This document shows positions 31,340 through 39,283 of a stretch of 64,000 bases of DNA, in pieces (position 1 is the first letter of the stretch; every line of letters starts with the position of its first letter). The stretch covers positions 1,240,001 through 1,304,000 of the forward strand of contig NZ_CP049887.1 of NCBI RefSeq assembly GCF_011304195.1, read 5' to 3'. The stretch is from Vagococcus hydrophili (lineage in GTDB: Bacteria > Bacillota > Bacilli > Lactobacillales > Vagococcaceae). The notes beneath the pieces were generated by a model, which worked only from the letters and a program-made list of their open reading frames with translations, made no database searches and was not told the DNA's origin. Position numbers and translations under genes: made by a program.

Positions 31340-32501
31340 CGCCTTTTTCAATGGCATATTTAATTAATAATGGTGAGAAGAGAGTTGTTAGGATAATCGC
31401 AACAACAATGGCAGAATATAAGCCTTCGTTGATTAAGCCTAGGGATTCGCCCATCTTCACAATAATCAACGCCATTTCCCCACGTGATACCATACCAGCA
31501 CCAATAATTAAAGATTGATTTTTATCCAGATGAGTTAAACGCCCACCCACGTAACCACCAATTAATTTAGTTAAAGTTGCTAAAACAGTGAAGACAATAA
31601 TTAGTAAGGCGTACTCTTTGAAAGCTGATAATTCAATATCTAAACCAATAGAGACAAAGAAAACTGGGATAAATAAAGAGTAGCTAATCACAGAAACATT
31701 GTGCTCAATGCGGTGTTTACTTTCATGTTTAGATAATAATAAACCGATGAAGAAAGCCCCAATCACATCACTCATACCTACTTTTTCTGAAAGAACAGCG
31801 AACAAGAAACATAAAACTAAACCGAATGCTGTCTCCACTTCCACAGCAACGATTTTTTTAACTAAAGCTAAAAGTGGGTTCAAAATAAATTTAGCAAATA
31901 GGAATAATCCTAAGAAGAATAAAATTTTGCTTCCCAGTAGGTCCCAAATGAAACCAACACCCATAGAACTACCACCAGAAGAGCCTGAACTTAAAACAGC
32001 GCTAAAGATACTAACAATTAAAACAACGGCGATATCATCCACTACGGCCGCTCCAAGAGTGACAGAACCTTCTGCTGTATCTAAACGGTTGTATTCTTTT
32101 AATACTTGAACGGAAATACTCACCGAAGTGGCACTAAAAATTACCCCTAAGAATAAAGCTTCTTTCCAAGGAATATCAAAGAGATGCGCAGCACCGCTTA
32201 AGAAAAGCATAGGAAGTAAAATCCCAAATAAAGCGACCATAACAGATGGTTTTAGGTATTTTTTGAGTTTTTCCAAATCGCTTTCTAAACCAGCTAAAAA
32301 CATGAGTAGAATCACCCCGATTTCAGCAAAGAGTGAAATAGCTTCAGTATGTAAAACTAAGCCTAAAAGTGCAGGGCCTAAGATCACCCCAGTAAGCAAT
32401 TCACCGATAACAGCAGGAATACCAATTTTTTGGCATAAATGACCAGCTAGTTTTGTTCCGATAATAATTAAGATTAACGAGATTAATAATTCCATTAACA
32501 T
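31320..32501 (-). CDS. CPA2-family cation:proton antiporter (NapA-like)
   Basis: A 393-residue protein with about 12-13 membrane segments. Motifs of the CPA2/NapA family: TGVILGPALLG near the N-terminus, the Asp-Asp pair in AAVVDDIAVVLIVSIF that carries ions in electrogenic Na+/H+ antiporters, and SATSVSISVQVL. It lacks the C-terminal TrkA-N domain of Kef K+ systems, so Na+/H+ exchange is more likely. The start at 32501 has AAAGGGGG 8 bases upstream; an earlier start would read through the leader hairpin. It has a probable promoter of its own and a structured leader (32528-32590), which suggests control by attenuation. Confidence 0.85.
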   Translation of the reverse strand: MLMELLISLILIIIGTKLAGHLCQKIGIPAVIGELLTGVILGPALLGLVLHTEAISLFAEIGVILLMFLAGLESDLEKLKKYLKPSVMVALFGILLPMLFLSGAAHLFDIPWKEALFLGVIFSATSVSISVQVLKEYNRLDTAEGSVTLGAAVVDDIAVVLIVSIFSAVLSSGSSGGSSMGVGFIWDLLGSKILFFLGLFLFAKFILNPLLALVKKIVAVEVETAFGLVLCFLFAVLSEKVGMSDVIGAFFIGLLLSKHESKHRIEHNVSVISYSLFIPVFFVSIGLDIELSAFKEYALLIIVFTVLATLTKLIGGYVGGRLTHLDKNQSLIIGAGMVSRGEMALIIVKMGESLGLINEGLYSAIVVAIILTTLFSPLLIKYAIEKGEKGTTA

Positions 32502-32527
32502 AGTGTTTCCCCCTTTAAAAAATTTCC

Positions 32528-32590
32528 AAAAAAAGACGCATGCCAAGGAACCTCTTCCCGCCCTGAAAGAGATTTCCTTGAAGCATACGC
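32528..32590 (-). terminator. Large hairpin with U-run in the antiporter leader
   Basis: Read on the minus strand, three stacked stems close a C/G-rich loop (GCGTATGC with GCATGCGTC, CAAGGAA with TTCCTTG, TCTT with AAGA), followed by seven T. It lies between a promoter-like sequence (32618-32646) and the antiporter start. It can be either the trhO terminator or a regulated attenuator of the antiporter gene. Confidence 0.7.
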
Positions 32591-32617
32591 CCAACCTTGA
32601 ATTGTTCTATGTCTATT

Positions 32618-32646
32618 ATTCTGACACAGTTTCATGATATTTTCAA
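32618..32646 (-). promoter_or_regulatory. Candidate promoter of the antiporter leader
   Basis: On the minus strand, TTGAAA (32646-32641), 17 bases, CAGAAT (32623-32618). It overlaps the region just after the trhO stop codon. Confidence 0.45.
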
Positions 32647-32654
32647 ATATTTTG

Positions 32655-33620
32655 TTACTTAACGACAAAAATAAATTCTTCACCTAAAGCTTCGATTCGT
32701 GTTTTCCACTCGTCATTTGTTAGATTATTTTCATCAATATAGCGATTTCTGTCGTGAACACGGCATTCATGAGAACAACCACGAACGTATTTGTCTTCAT
32801 TTTCTTCAGAACATAAAATCTGACGGTTACACTCTGGATTTCCACAGTTAACATAACGCTCAGAAGGTGTGCCGTCAAACCAATCACGTCCCACGACAAC
32901 AGGATTTACATGATTAATTGGGACACTAATACGCTCATCAAAGACATACATTGCGCCGTCCCATAGTTCCCCTTGAACTTCAGGGTCGCGACCATAAGTA
33001 GCAATCCCACCGTGAAGTTGTCCTACATCTTTAAAGCCTTCTCGGACTAACCAACCAGAGAATTTCTCACAGCGAATCCCACCTGTACAGTAAGTAACGA
33101 CGCGTTTGTCCATAAATTCTTCTTTGTTATCACGAATCCATTGAGGTAATTCTCTAAATGAACGGATATCTGGACGAACAGCGCCTTTAAAGTGACCTAA
33201 GTCATATTCATAGTCGTTACGAGCGTCAATGACTACTGTGTCTTCATCTAGAATAGCCTCTTTAAATTCAATTGGAGAAAGGTAAGCACCGGTTAACTCT
33301 AAGGGGTTGATATCATCTTCTAATGATAAAGAAACAAGCTCTGGACGTGGTCTAACAAACATTTTTTTAAATGATTGTTCTTCTGCTGGATCCATTTTAA
33401 AGAAAGTATCTTTAAAGCGCTCATCAGCGTGCATGTGTTCCATGTATTTTTGAGTGTCTTCAGTTAATCCAGATAAAGTTCCGTTAATGCCTTCATTGGC
33501 AACTAAAATTCGACCTTTTAAGTTCAGTGATTTACAAAAGGCTAAATGTTCAGCTGCGAATTGTTCTGGATCTTCTATTGGAACGTATAAATAATATAAT
33601 AAAACTTGATATTTTGACAA
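32655..33620 (-). CDS. trhO: Oxygen-dependent tRNA uridine(34) hydroxylase TrhO
   Basis: A 321-residue rhodanese-type protein, closely matching Bacillus YbfQ. It hydroxylates C5 of U34 in tRNA using O2. Visible: N-terminal acylphosphatase-like part with [16 protein letters not shown]; rhodanese domain with [18 protein letters not shown] and active-site loop [16 protein letters not shown] (catalytic Cys); C-terminal cysteine cluster with NCGNPECN and GCSHECR. The TTG at 33620 is preferred because GGAGG is 8 bases upstream; the TTG two codons earlier is only 2 bases from that site. It complements the O2-independent pair at 18444-20617. Confidence 0.93.
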   Translation of the reverse strand: MSKYQVLLYYLYVPIEDPEQFAAEHLAFCKSLNLKGRILVANEGINGTLSGLTEDTQKYMEHMHADERFKDTFFKMDPAEEQSFKKMFVRPRPELVSLSLEDDINPLELTGAYLSPIEFKEAILDEDTVVIDARNDYEYDLGHFKGAVRPDIRSFRELPQWIRDNKEEFMDKRVVTYCTGGIRCEKFSGWLVREGFKDVGQLHGGIATYGRDPEVQGELWDGAMYVFDERISVPINHVNPVVVGRDWFDGTPSERYVNCGNPECNRQILCSEENEDKYVRGCSHECRVHDRNRYIDENNLTNDEWKTRIEALGEEFIFVVK

Positions 33621-33651
33621 AGTCAATTCCTCCTCTAGTTTGTACTAAATT

Positions 33652-33681
33652 ATTATAGTGTAGAGTAACTAAAAATAGCAA
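33652..33681 (-). promoter_or_regulatory. trhO promoter
   Basis: On the minus strand, TTGCTA (33681-33676), 18 bases, TATAAT (33657-33652). Confidence 0.65.
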
Positions 33682-33732
33682 CTTACGTGCTTTATTCACA
33701 AAGTTAAGGTATATTAGAGAGTAATTAAAGAG

Positions 33733-33761
33733 TTGACGATTAGCTAAAATAAAGATATCTT
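33733..33761 (+). promoter_or_regulatory. Candidate promoter of the NusG-II gene
   Basis: TTGACG (33733-33738), 17 bases, TATCTT (33756-33761). Confidence 0.45.
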
Positions 33762-33776
33762 ACATAGAGTAGAAAG

Positions 33777-34235
33777 ATGTTTGACGATAGTGGGGTACAA
33801 AAGAAAATGATATGGAAAGAATTAAAGAAACAATGGCGTTTTATGGACGGTGTTGTTATCCTTTGTTTAGTTGTTTTATCCTTTGTTCCATTGGTGATTT
33901 TTTCGATGAATCAAAAAGATGCAACTGGTAATAAAGAAGGAACAATTGCAGTGATATCGATTGATGGTAAAGAGGTTGATCGGTTTGAATTAAATGAAGA
34001 TACGAAGCATTATGAGAAAACGTATCATCCAGGGAAAGATAAATACAATATTGTGGAGATGGAAGGGACTCGAATTCGTGTAAGAGAAGACAACAGTCCT
34101 GACCAAATTGCCGTAAGAACGAGCTGGATTAGTCGTGTGGGTCAAACAAGTATTTGTTTACCTCATAAACTCGTGATTGAGATTATTTCACAAAATCCAA
34201 GTGACGATGATGAAGATATGATTATTACTTTTTAG
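33777..34235 (+). CDS. NusG domain II-containing membrane-anchored protein
   Basis: A 152-residue protein with one hydrophobic helix near residues 27-45 and then an extracytoplasmic-looking NusG-II fold. The family ending RTSWISRVGQTSICLPHKLV is split here as RTSWISRVGQTS and ICLPHKLVIEI, and is characteristic. Its biochemical role is not established. The start is uncertain: neither ATG 33777 nor in-frame ATG 33807 has a good ribosome site, and the second would give 142 residues. The Eis-like gene follows after 12 bases, so the two are probably cotranscribed. Confidence 0.78.
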   Translation: MFDDSGVQKKMIWKELKKQWRFMDGVVILCLVVLSFVPLVIFSMNQKDATGNKEGTIAVISIDGKEVDRFELNEDTKHYEKTYHPGKDKYNIVEMEGTRIRVREDNSPDQIAVRTSWISRVGQTSICLPHKLVIEIISQNPSDDDEDMIITF

Positions 34236-34247
34236 GAGTGAAGGAAA

Positions 34248-35432
34248 ATGGTCAGAAAAGTAACAGATAGAAAAGACTTAGAACAAATTCATGCTTTAGC
34301 AAGTTATGCCTTTAATAGTCAGCATACAGAGGAGCAAAAAGAGAAATACATTAAAAAGAATCAATTTATTGATAACTATGTAGAAGAAATTGATAACGTT
34401 GTTGCGAGCCAAGTTGTGAGTTATCCTTTCGCTGTGACAATCGGTGGCGTAACCATGGGAATGTCTGGTATTGGAGACGTGGCTAGTTACCCTGAAGCTC
34501 GTGGAACGGGTGGGATTCGTAATATTTTTAAAGCTATTTTCGAAGACTTACATGAAAAAGGAACAGAGCTTTCTTATTTAGCACCTTTTTCTCAAGCTTT
34601 TTACCGTAAATTTGGGTATGAAACAGTCTTTGATTTTGAAGAAATCAGAATTCCAGCAAGTATTATTCAACAAATTAAACCTGAAAAAATAGGAAGTGTG
34701 AAGCGCACAGACTGGTCAGATCAAGACACACAAGACGTGTTAAAAAATTTATATCAAGAAACACTTGGAAAAGAACATGGCACAGTGGTTCGTGAGGATT
34801 ACTGGTGGGAATATACCTTAACAGCAAAGAAAAACCGCCGAATTGCTTTATGTTTTGACGATAACAACGTGGCACAAGGTTACTTAATTTATGAATTAAT
34901 CGGTGCCTCTGAATTTATGATTTATGAAATGAGTTATAAAAATGCCTTTGCGATGCGTAAATTAATGACCTTTGTTTCTTCTCATAGCGGTAGTTTTGCG
35001 GAGTTTGTTTCAACTAATATTAGAGATACGATGCTATTAGAGTTGTTCACTGAGATGAAGGGGATCACTCGTAAAACCTATAGTAGTATGATGGTGCGCA
35101 TTGTTAACTTTAAAAACTTTATTGAAAAATATCCATTTAGAGATAATGGTCAAAAAGAAGTTGTTTATTTAAAGGTTGAGGATTCAACCTGTGAGTGGAA
35201 TAACGGCGTGTTTGAAGTGACGATTGAAAAAGGTCACGCAACCTGTGTCAACGTTTCAGATGAGACTGCTGTGGATTACAGTGGATCAATTCAACGTTTT
35301 ACTCAAGTTTTCATGGGACATCATACACTTGAGCAGGCCCTGTGGTTAGAGTTAATTGAGCAATCAACAGATAACCATGTGTTAGGCGATTTGATTGAGC
35401 ATCGAACACCACAGTTATATGATTATTTTTAA
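34248..35432 (+). CDS. Eis-like GNAT acetyltransferase
   Basis: A 394-residue protein with the Eis architecture: N-terminal GNAT domain (1-150) with acetyl-CoA motif SYPEARGTGGIRNIF, a second GNAT-like domain (about 160-285) and a C-terminal sterol-carrier-protein-2-like domain (about 290-394, ending PQLYDYF). Eis proteins acetylate amines, including aminoglycosides or regulatory lysines. The substrate cannot be told from sequence. Second gene of a probable two-gene operon, followed by a terminator. Confidence 0.85.
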   Translation: MVRKVTDRKDLEQIHALASYAFNSQHTEEQKEKYIKKNQFIDNYVEEIDNVVASQVVSYPFAVTIGGVTMGMSGIGDVASYPEARGTGGIRNIFKAIFEDLHEKGTELSYLAPFSQAFYRKFGYETVFDFEEIRIPASIIQQIKPEKIGSVKRTDWSDQDTQDVLKNLYQETLGKEHGTVVREDYWWEYTLTAKKNRRIALCFDDNNVAQGYLIYELIGASEFMIYEMSYKNAFAMRKLMTFVSSHSGSFAEFVSTNIRDTMLLELFTEMKGITRKTYSSMMVRIVNFKNFIEKYPFRDNGQKEVVYLKVEDSTCEWNNGVFEVTIEKGHATCVNVSDETAVDYSGSIQRFTQVFMGHHTLEQALWLELIEQSTDNHVLGDLIEHRTPQLYDYF

Positions 35433-35451
35433 ATAAAAAAATATAGACGAA

Positions 35452-35483
35452 AAAAAGAGTAGGTACTAGACTACTCTTTTTCT
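35452..35483 (+). terminator. Terminator after the Eis-like gene
   Basis: 11-bp stem AAAAAGAGTAG/CTACTCTTTTT with loop GTACTAGA. The flanking A and T runs allow use in both directions. The stretch from here to 35620 shows no gene. Confidence 0.88.
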
Positions 35484-35620
35484 TCACGTTTAGGGCGCTG
35501 CATTAGCACGACTAAATATAAAACTATTCATCTATTATATTACCATAGTTATGAAAAAAGTCATTATCAAATTTTAAAGTAATGGATGAAAAAAATGATA
35601 ATTAGTAACTTAACGTGATT

Positions 35621-36382
35621 TTACTTGTTTTTTAGTTCTTTTTTATCAATGAATAACCAACTGGTGTCTCTTTGTGATTGATTAGTGGAGAATTTTTCAA
35701 TGTTAAGAATTCTAATTGATTTATCTTTATTAGAAAATGAATAATCAACAGAATTATCAATCGTGGCATCTTGATAAAGACTAGCAGACGCCGCAGGAAT
35801 AGTTAAGGTTTCTTTTTGATTAAAGGAAAAAAGACTTGGAAAAGCTTGGATTTGTACATAGATATTAGGATCATTTGAATCAATTGTTCCGAAAACATGT
35901 GGACTATGGATTTTAGTGAATTTCTTTTTATTTTTTAGCTGAATGGTGTAAGTCACATCTTCTGGAATCATCTGCTCTTTTCTAGTGTCAGAGTTGAAGA
36001 CCTTTTTCTCAGATACTTTATTGGAAGTAATTGAAAACACTTCTAAATCATCAGGAGTTAGTTGAATAGGTTGTTGTGTCCAAAAGAAATAACTAACAAA
36101 AATAGCAATTATGGCTACGCTAGCAGTTAATAACGATAGGAATGTTTTTCTCTTAATATTAACATTTAATTTTGCGGTCATTTTTTTATCTCCTCTCAAC
36201 ATTTCATCAAGGGACAGATTGAAAAAATCACTCAATTTAACTAACTGTTCCAAATCGGGATAGCTTTTTCCGTTCTCCCATTTAGAAATCAATTGACGAC
36301 TGACAAAAAATTCATTAGCTAATTCTTCTTGTGTTAAGTTCTTTTTAGTACGTTCTTCTTTAATAATTTTTCCGATTTCCAT
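35621..36382 (-). CDS. Membrane-anchored XRE-family HTH regulator
   Basis: A 253-residue protein. Residues 1-65 form a Cro/CI-type helix-turn-helix (EELANEFFVSRQLISKWENG). A hydrophobic helix near 83-105 (FLSLLTASVAIIAIFVSYFFW) splits as FLSLLTASVAI and IAIFVSYFFW. A roughly 145-residue extracytoplasmic domain with beta-rich character follows. This layout suggests a one-component sensor, but ligand and targets are unknown. The ATG at 36382 has AAGGAGGTG 6-8 bases upstream, better than the in-frame GTG at 36391. It stands alone between two terminated units. Confidence 0.82.
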   Translation of the reverse strand: MEIGKIIKEERTKKNLTQEELANEFFVSRQLISKWENGKSYPDLEQLVKLSDFFNLSLDEMLRGDKKMTAKLNVNIKRKTFLSLLTASVAIIAIFVSYFFWTQQPIQLTPDDLEVFSITSNKVSEKKVFNSDTRKEQMIPEDVTYTIQLKNKKKFTKIHSPHVFGTIDSNDPNIYVQIQAFPSLFSFNQKETLTIPAASASLYQDATIDNSVDYSFSNKDKSIRILNIEKFSTNQSQRDTSWLFIDKKELKNK

Positions 36383-36494
36383 TATTAGCACCTCCTTGAA
36401 TTAAGCATAGTTGTTAACCGTAAAAATGACTAGCAACGAAATTAAACATTGATAGGTTAGGCATGCTACATATCCTTCCATGATAAAAATTTCC

Positions 36495-37394
36495 TTAATA
36501 ATCAACAATCGTTAAACTTTTTAAGAACTCTTCTTTAAGATGTTGGTCTCGGTAATCTTGAAACTCTTTTTGATGATGTTTGAGAATTTTTCTAACATTC
36601 ATCGGATTGAAACTGGTCATTAAGTCGTTAGTCAGCATAAAATCACGAGTGAGATGCCATTCATAAAAATAGCCCAATGGTTTTGCGGTATAAATAATAT
36701 TCCCAATCTTGGTTTCTTCAAAACGGCGATGGGTGTGACCAAAAATCACTTGTCTGATATTAGGATAGTTGGCAAGCATGTCCCCTAATTTTTGTGTTCC
36801 TAAGAAGGCATTGATTTGATTCCAACGGGCGTATTTCCCTTCGAAGTAACGAATAAACTCTTGATGTGGAACAAAGTGAGTCGCCAAAATAACCTCTTTA
36901 TTTTGATTGATTAAATCATCTAAAAGGATTTCTAGTTGTGAGAGAATCTGCTCAGTTATTTCAATATCACTTTTACCTCGCTCAATCATTCGGTCGTACC
37001 AATATAAATTTTTAGCTGCGAGTATTTTCTTTGGATCATTTTCTAAAGCAAAACTATAATCATACCAACCATTCATTCCAACTAAAACTAAGTCAGATGT
37101 TAATTCTAAATAATCTAAATTAAGAAAGCGATCATCTGGATAGTTTTCCATTTGCACTGGATTGTTTAAGCTTGGCAGTTCATGATTGCCGAAATTGTAA
37201 GTCACAGAATAGGAACTTTTTTCTAAATAAGCGACTGTTTCAAGTAACTGATTGACTGTATTGGCTGTGTCCCCAGCTAGGTGGAGATGGTTTATTTGCT
37301 GTGCCTCTAATAGCTCTATAAGGAGGTCCAAATCCTTTTTGGATAGTTTATTAATGTCTACGTGTAAATCGCTGATAACGGCTAATCTGCCCAT
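36495..37394 (-). CDS. Metallophosphoesterase family protein
   Basis: A 299-residue calcineurin-like phosphoesterase. The metal-binding motifs are in order: SDLHVD (near 9), LAGDTAN, FGNHE, ATHFVPH and GHTHRR. Substrate unknown; similar proteins act on phosphodiesters or nucleotides. The ATG at 37394 is preferred because AGGTGA lies 5-6 bases upstream; the GTG three codons earlier overlaps that site. No obvious partner gene. Confidence 0.88.
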   Translation of the reverse strand: MGRLAVISDLHVDINKLSKKDLDLLIELLEAQQINHLHLAGDTANTVNQLLETVAYLEKSSYSVTYNFGNHELPSLNNPVQMENYPDDRFLNLDYLELTSDLVLVGMNGWYDYSFALENDPKKILAAKNLYWYDRMIERGKSDIEITEQILSQLEILLDDLINQNKEVILATHFVPHQEFIRYFEGKYARWNQINAFLGTQKLGDMLANYPNIRQVIFGHTHRRFEETKIGNIIYTAKPLGYFYEWHLTRDFMLTNDLMTSFNPMNVRKILKHHQKEFQDYRDQHLKEEFLKSLTIVDY

Positions 37395-37475
37395 GTAAGT
37401 CACCTCATAGATAGTATAGCGTAGTCTGTGATAAAACAGTTAGCTTTATTAACATACAATGTAATTAGATTGTGT

Positions 37476-37481
37476 TATAAT
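37476..37481 (+). promoter_or_regulatory. -10 of the par antitoxin RNA
   Basis: TATAAT, placed about 7-8 bases before the predicted 5' end of the antitoxin RNA. The -35 is weak (CATACA at 37453-37458, 17-base spacing). Confidence 0.5.
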
Positions 37482-37487
37482 GGATAT

Positions 37488-37555
37488 GCGAGACGAGATT
37501 AGTAAGCAAACAGAACACCAAAAAACCACCCTATGGCGATAGGGTGGTTTTTCTT
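37488..37555 (+). ncRNA. RNA II-like antitoxin RNA of a par/Fst locus
   Basis: A predicted RNA of about 66 bases from the TATAAT at 37476 to the shared terminator. It carries ACGAGATTA (37493-37501) and CAAACAGAA (37507-37515). Both recur in the toxin leader region (37671-37679 and 37690-37698), in the arrangement of the direct repeats DRa/DRb of plasmid pAD1 par. Convergent with the toxin mRNA and sharing its 3' terminator. Size and layout match RNA II (about 65 bases). Confidence 0.72.
37520..37555. terminator. Shared bidirectional terminator of the par/Fst locus
   Basis: 13-bp stem AAAACCACCCTAT/ATAGGGTGGTTTT with loop GGCG, with A and T runs on the two sides. It ends both the antitoxin RNA (+) and the toxin mRNA (-). 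Confidence 0.92.
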
Positions 37556-37605
37556 TTCACTGGTGCGAATCAGCGTTGGGTTAGTAGCAACTATTTGAAT
37601 ACCGT

Positions 37606-37692
37606 CTAGTCATCTAACTTCTGACTAATCCATAATAATATGAGTCCCACTAAAAGTGGTGCGATAAACAACGAGATTATTTGATCAAACAA
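37606..37692 (-). CDS. Fst-family type I toxin peptide
   Basis: A 28-residue hydrophobic peptide, too short for usual gene calling. The core SLFIAPLLVGLILLWISQKL matches the Fst consensus (LxIAPxxVGLxLxxIS, then acidic residues) and it ends LDD. It should insert in the membrane and be toxic when unpaired from its antitoxin RNA. The start is TTG at 37692, 8 bases after AAAGGGGG. That site can pair with upstream CCCTT to form a 5' stem, as in the Fst mRNA. The mRNA predicted from the extended -10 at 37729-37734 to the shared terminator is about 200 bases, the size of pAD1 RNA I. Confidence 0.85.
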   Translation of the reverse strand: MFDQIISLFIAPLLVGLILLWISQKLDD

Positions 37693-37728
37693 ACAGAATA
37701 CCCCCTTTAAGGGCAGTTGCCAATAATA

Positions 37729-37736
37729 ATTATATC
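37729..37736 (-). promoter_or_regulatory. Extended -10 promoter of the Fst toxin mRNA
   Basis: On the minus strand TGATATAAT, an extended -10 (TATAAT at 37734-37729 plus TGA). No good -35 is seen. Confidence 0.55.
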
Positions 37737-37927
37737 ATGAAAATAATCAGATTTTATGATTTGAGGTTGATCTAATGTGCTTTTTTAGTAAGCATCAAAT
37801 TCTAAAATGAATTAATTAGAAACTATGTCTCCTAATAAGGTGAGATAGTTTGTTTGTGGTACGTTTAATCTTATTTTACAAAAAAATTTATAAAAAATAA
37901 AAAAATGTGCAACAATAAAAGTATTGA

Positions 37928-37960
37928 TTACGAATAAGTAAGTAAAGGAGGCTGATAGAA
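37928..37960 (+). promoter_or_regulatory. Intergenic region before the ECF sigma gene
   Basis: The region 37740-37959 has no gene. TGCAAC about 17 bases before CGAAT (near 37908-37935) resembles an ECF-type promoter and could be autoregulated by the downstream sigma factor. AAAGGAGG precedes the start codon. Confidence 0.35.
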
Positions 37961-38499
37961 TGCCAAGTGATGCTGATTTAATTAAAAAGATAATCAAAAA
38001 AGGCTCTAAAGAAGCCTCTGAGATGTTAATAGAAAGATATTATGATTGTCTTTATTGTTTTTTATATCGTCAACTAGGAAACAAGGAAGATAGTTTAGAT
38101 GTGACCCAGGAAGTTTTCATCTCCGTTTTAAACAGCATTCAAACCTATGATGCAAAAAAAGCCAGTTTTAAAACGTGGTTGTTTCAAATAGGAACCTATA
38201 AGGTAATTGATCGAAGGCGTAAAAAACAAGTGGTGTATGAAGAGTTGGAAGAGTATCACGAAGGTCAAACAGAAGATTTACTCGCTCAATTTGTGGAACT
38301 CGAATTATTAGAATCCGTCAATGATTATGTGATGAGGTTTCACCCAGATATTCAAAAAGTCTTTCGTTTGAAAATATATGGTGATTTTACGTTCAAGGAA
38401 ATCAGTAAATTGTTAAATGAAAGCGAAGAAAAAGTTAAGGCGCAGTACTATCGTTTAGTGAAGAAGATTAGAAAGGAGTTCCAAGAAAATGAAAGATGA
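37960..38499 (+). CDS. ECF-type RNA polymerase sigma factor
   Basis: A 179-residue group 4 sigma factor. Region 2 (LIERYYDCLYCFLYRQLGNKEDSLDVTQEVF is split here as LIERYYDCLYCFLYRQLG and KEDSLDVTQEVF) and region 4 (FKEISKLLNESEEKVKAQYY) are visible, with a WLFQIGTYKVIDRRRK segment between. It should direct transcription of its own operon and perhaps others. AAAGGAGG lies before the ATG. The next gene overlaps it by 11 bases. The order sigma, membrane protein, ABC transporter is like the B. subtilis sigY operon, but I cannot claim orthology. Confidence 0.88.
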   Translation: MPSDADLIKKIIKKGSKEASEMLIERYYDCLYCFLYRQLGNKEDSLDVTQEVFISVLNSIQTYDAKKASFKTWLFQIGTYKVIDRRRKKQVVYEELEEYHEGQTEDLLAQFVELELLESVNDYVMRFHPDIQKVFRLKIYGDFTFKEISKLLNESEEKVKAQYYRLVKKIRKEFQENER

Positions 38500-39283
38500 A
38501 AAAAAGATTGAATTACCTAATGAGTTAGAAAAACAGCAAAGTATCGCGTTTATTTTAGATCAAGTAGATGTAGTACCTCGTACTTTCTTACAGTTTATCC
38601 GAAATTTTTTAAGCGACATTAATATTAAAATTATTTTTGGTGAGTTAAAAGAAGTGTTACTGGTTATTTTTATGACATTGATCTGTGTACTTGTTTTAGG
38701 AATTCAAGTCACTCATGAGCAAATGCTAAAGACAAACTTAGTGATAGGTGAATTACAACAAGATACGGCATTTCTTACTTTTTTATTGTCTCCTTTAGTG
38801 TACGCTTTGTTCCATTATTTAAGTCTTTGGAAAGAGTATCAGCTTAAAACATTCGAATTAAAAATGACTTACCGAATCTCTTTGAAAGAACTGTTAATTA
38901 TTCGGTTATTACTGTTTAGCATGGTTGCTTTGATTGTGTCTGTGACATCTAGCTGTCTATTGTGGCTAGCGTTAGAAAAAAATATCTCCTTAATCAGATT
39001 AATCAGTATTTCAAGTGCTTCTTTATTTATATTTGCAACTGTTCAACTAGTGTTGGATCAAAAAATAAGTTTAAAAAAGAGTTATATTATTAGTCCTATT
39101 TTTTGGCTGATTGTTGGTTTTATTTTATTTGAACTAAGTAATTTTGTTGGTGGCATCTTAATATGGTTACCGAATTTTTTAGTGATAATCATTAGTTTAG
39201 TTGCTATAGCAAGCTATTTGTATTTACTGAGACAAGAATTTTTAAAACAAAGAGAAGGAGGGGAAGCATATGTTAGAGCTTAA
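38489..39283 (+). CDS. Membrane protein, candidate anti-sigma or transporter partner
   Basis: A 264-residue protein with a soluble N-terminus of about 50 residues and about six hydrophobic helices (for example EVLLVIFMTLICVLVLGI near 55 and FLTFLLSPLVYALFHYLSL near 92). It overlaps the sigma gene by 11 bases and the ATPase gene by 14, so expression is tightly coupled. No enzyme motif is visible. Because it sits directly after an ECF sigma gene and has a cytoplasmic N-terminus, a role as membrane anti-sigma factor is plausible, but this is inference. The other option is an accessory transporter subunit. Confidence 0.75.
   Translation: MKDEKKIELPNELEKQQSIAFILDQVDVVPRTFLQFIRNFLSDINIKIIFGELKEVLLVIFMTLICVLVLGIQVTHEQMLKTNLVIGELQQDTAFLTFLLSPLVYALFHYLSLWKEYQLKTFELKMTYRISLKELLIIRLLLFSMVALIVSVTSSCLLWLALEKNISLIRLISISSASLFIFATVQLVLDQKISLKKSYIISPIFWLIVGFILFELSNFVGGILIWLPNFLVIIISLVAIASYLYLLRQEFLKQREGGEAYVRA

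Noticed and set aside
31699-32442. Plus-strand frames opposite the antiporter gene
   Set aside because: Antisense to a well-supported membrane-protein gene, no ribosome sites, implausible composition.
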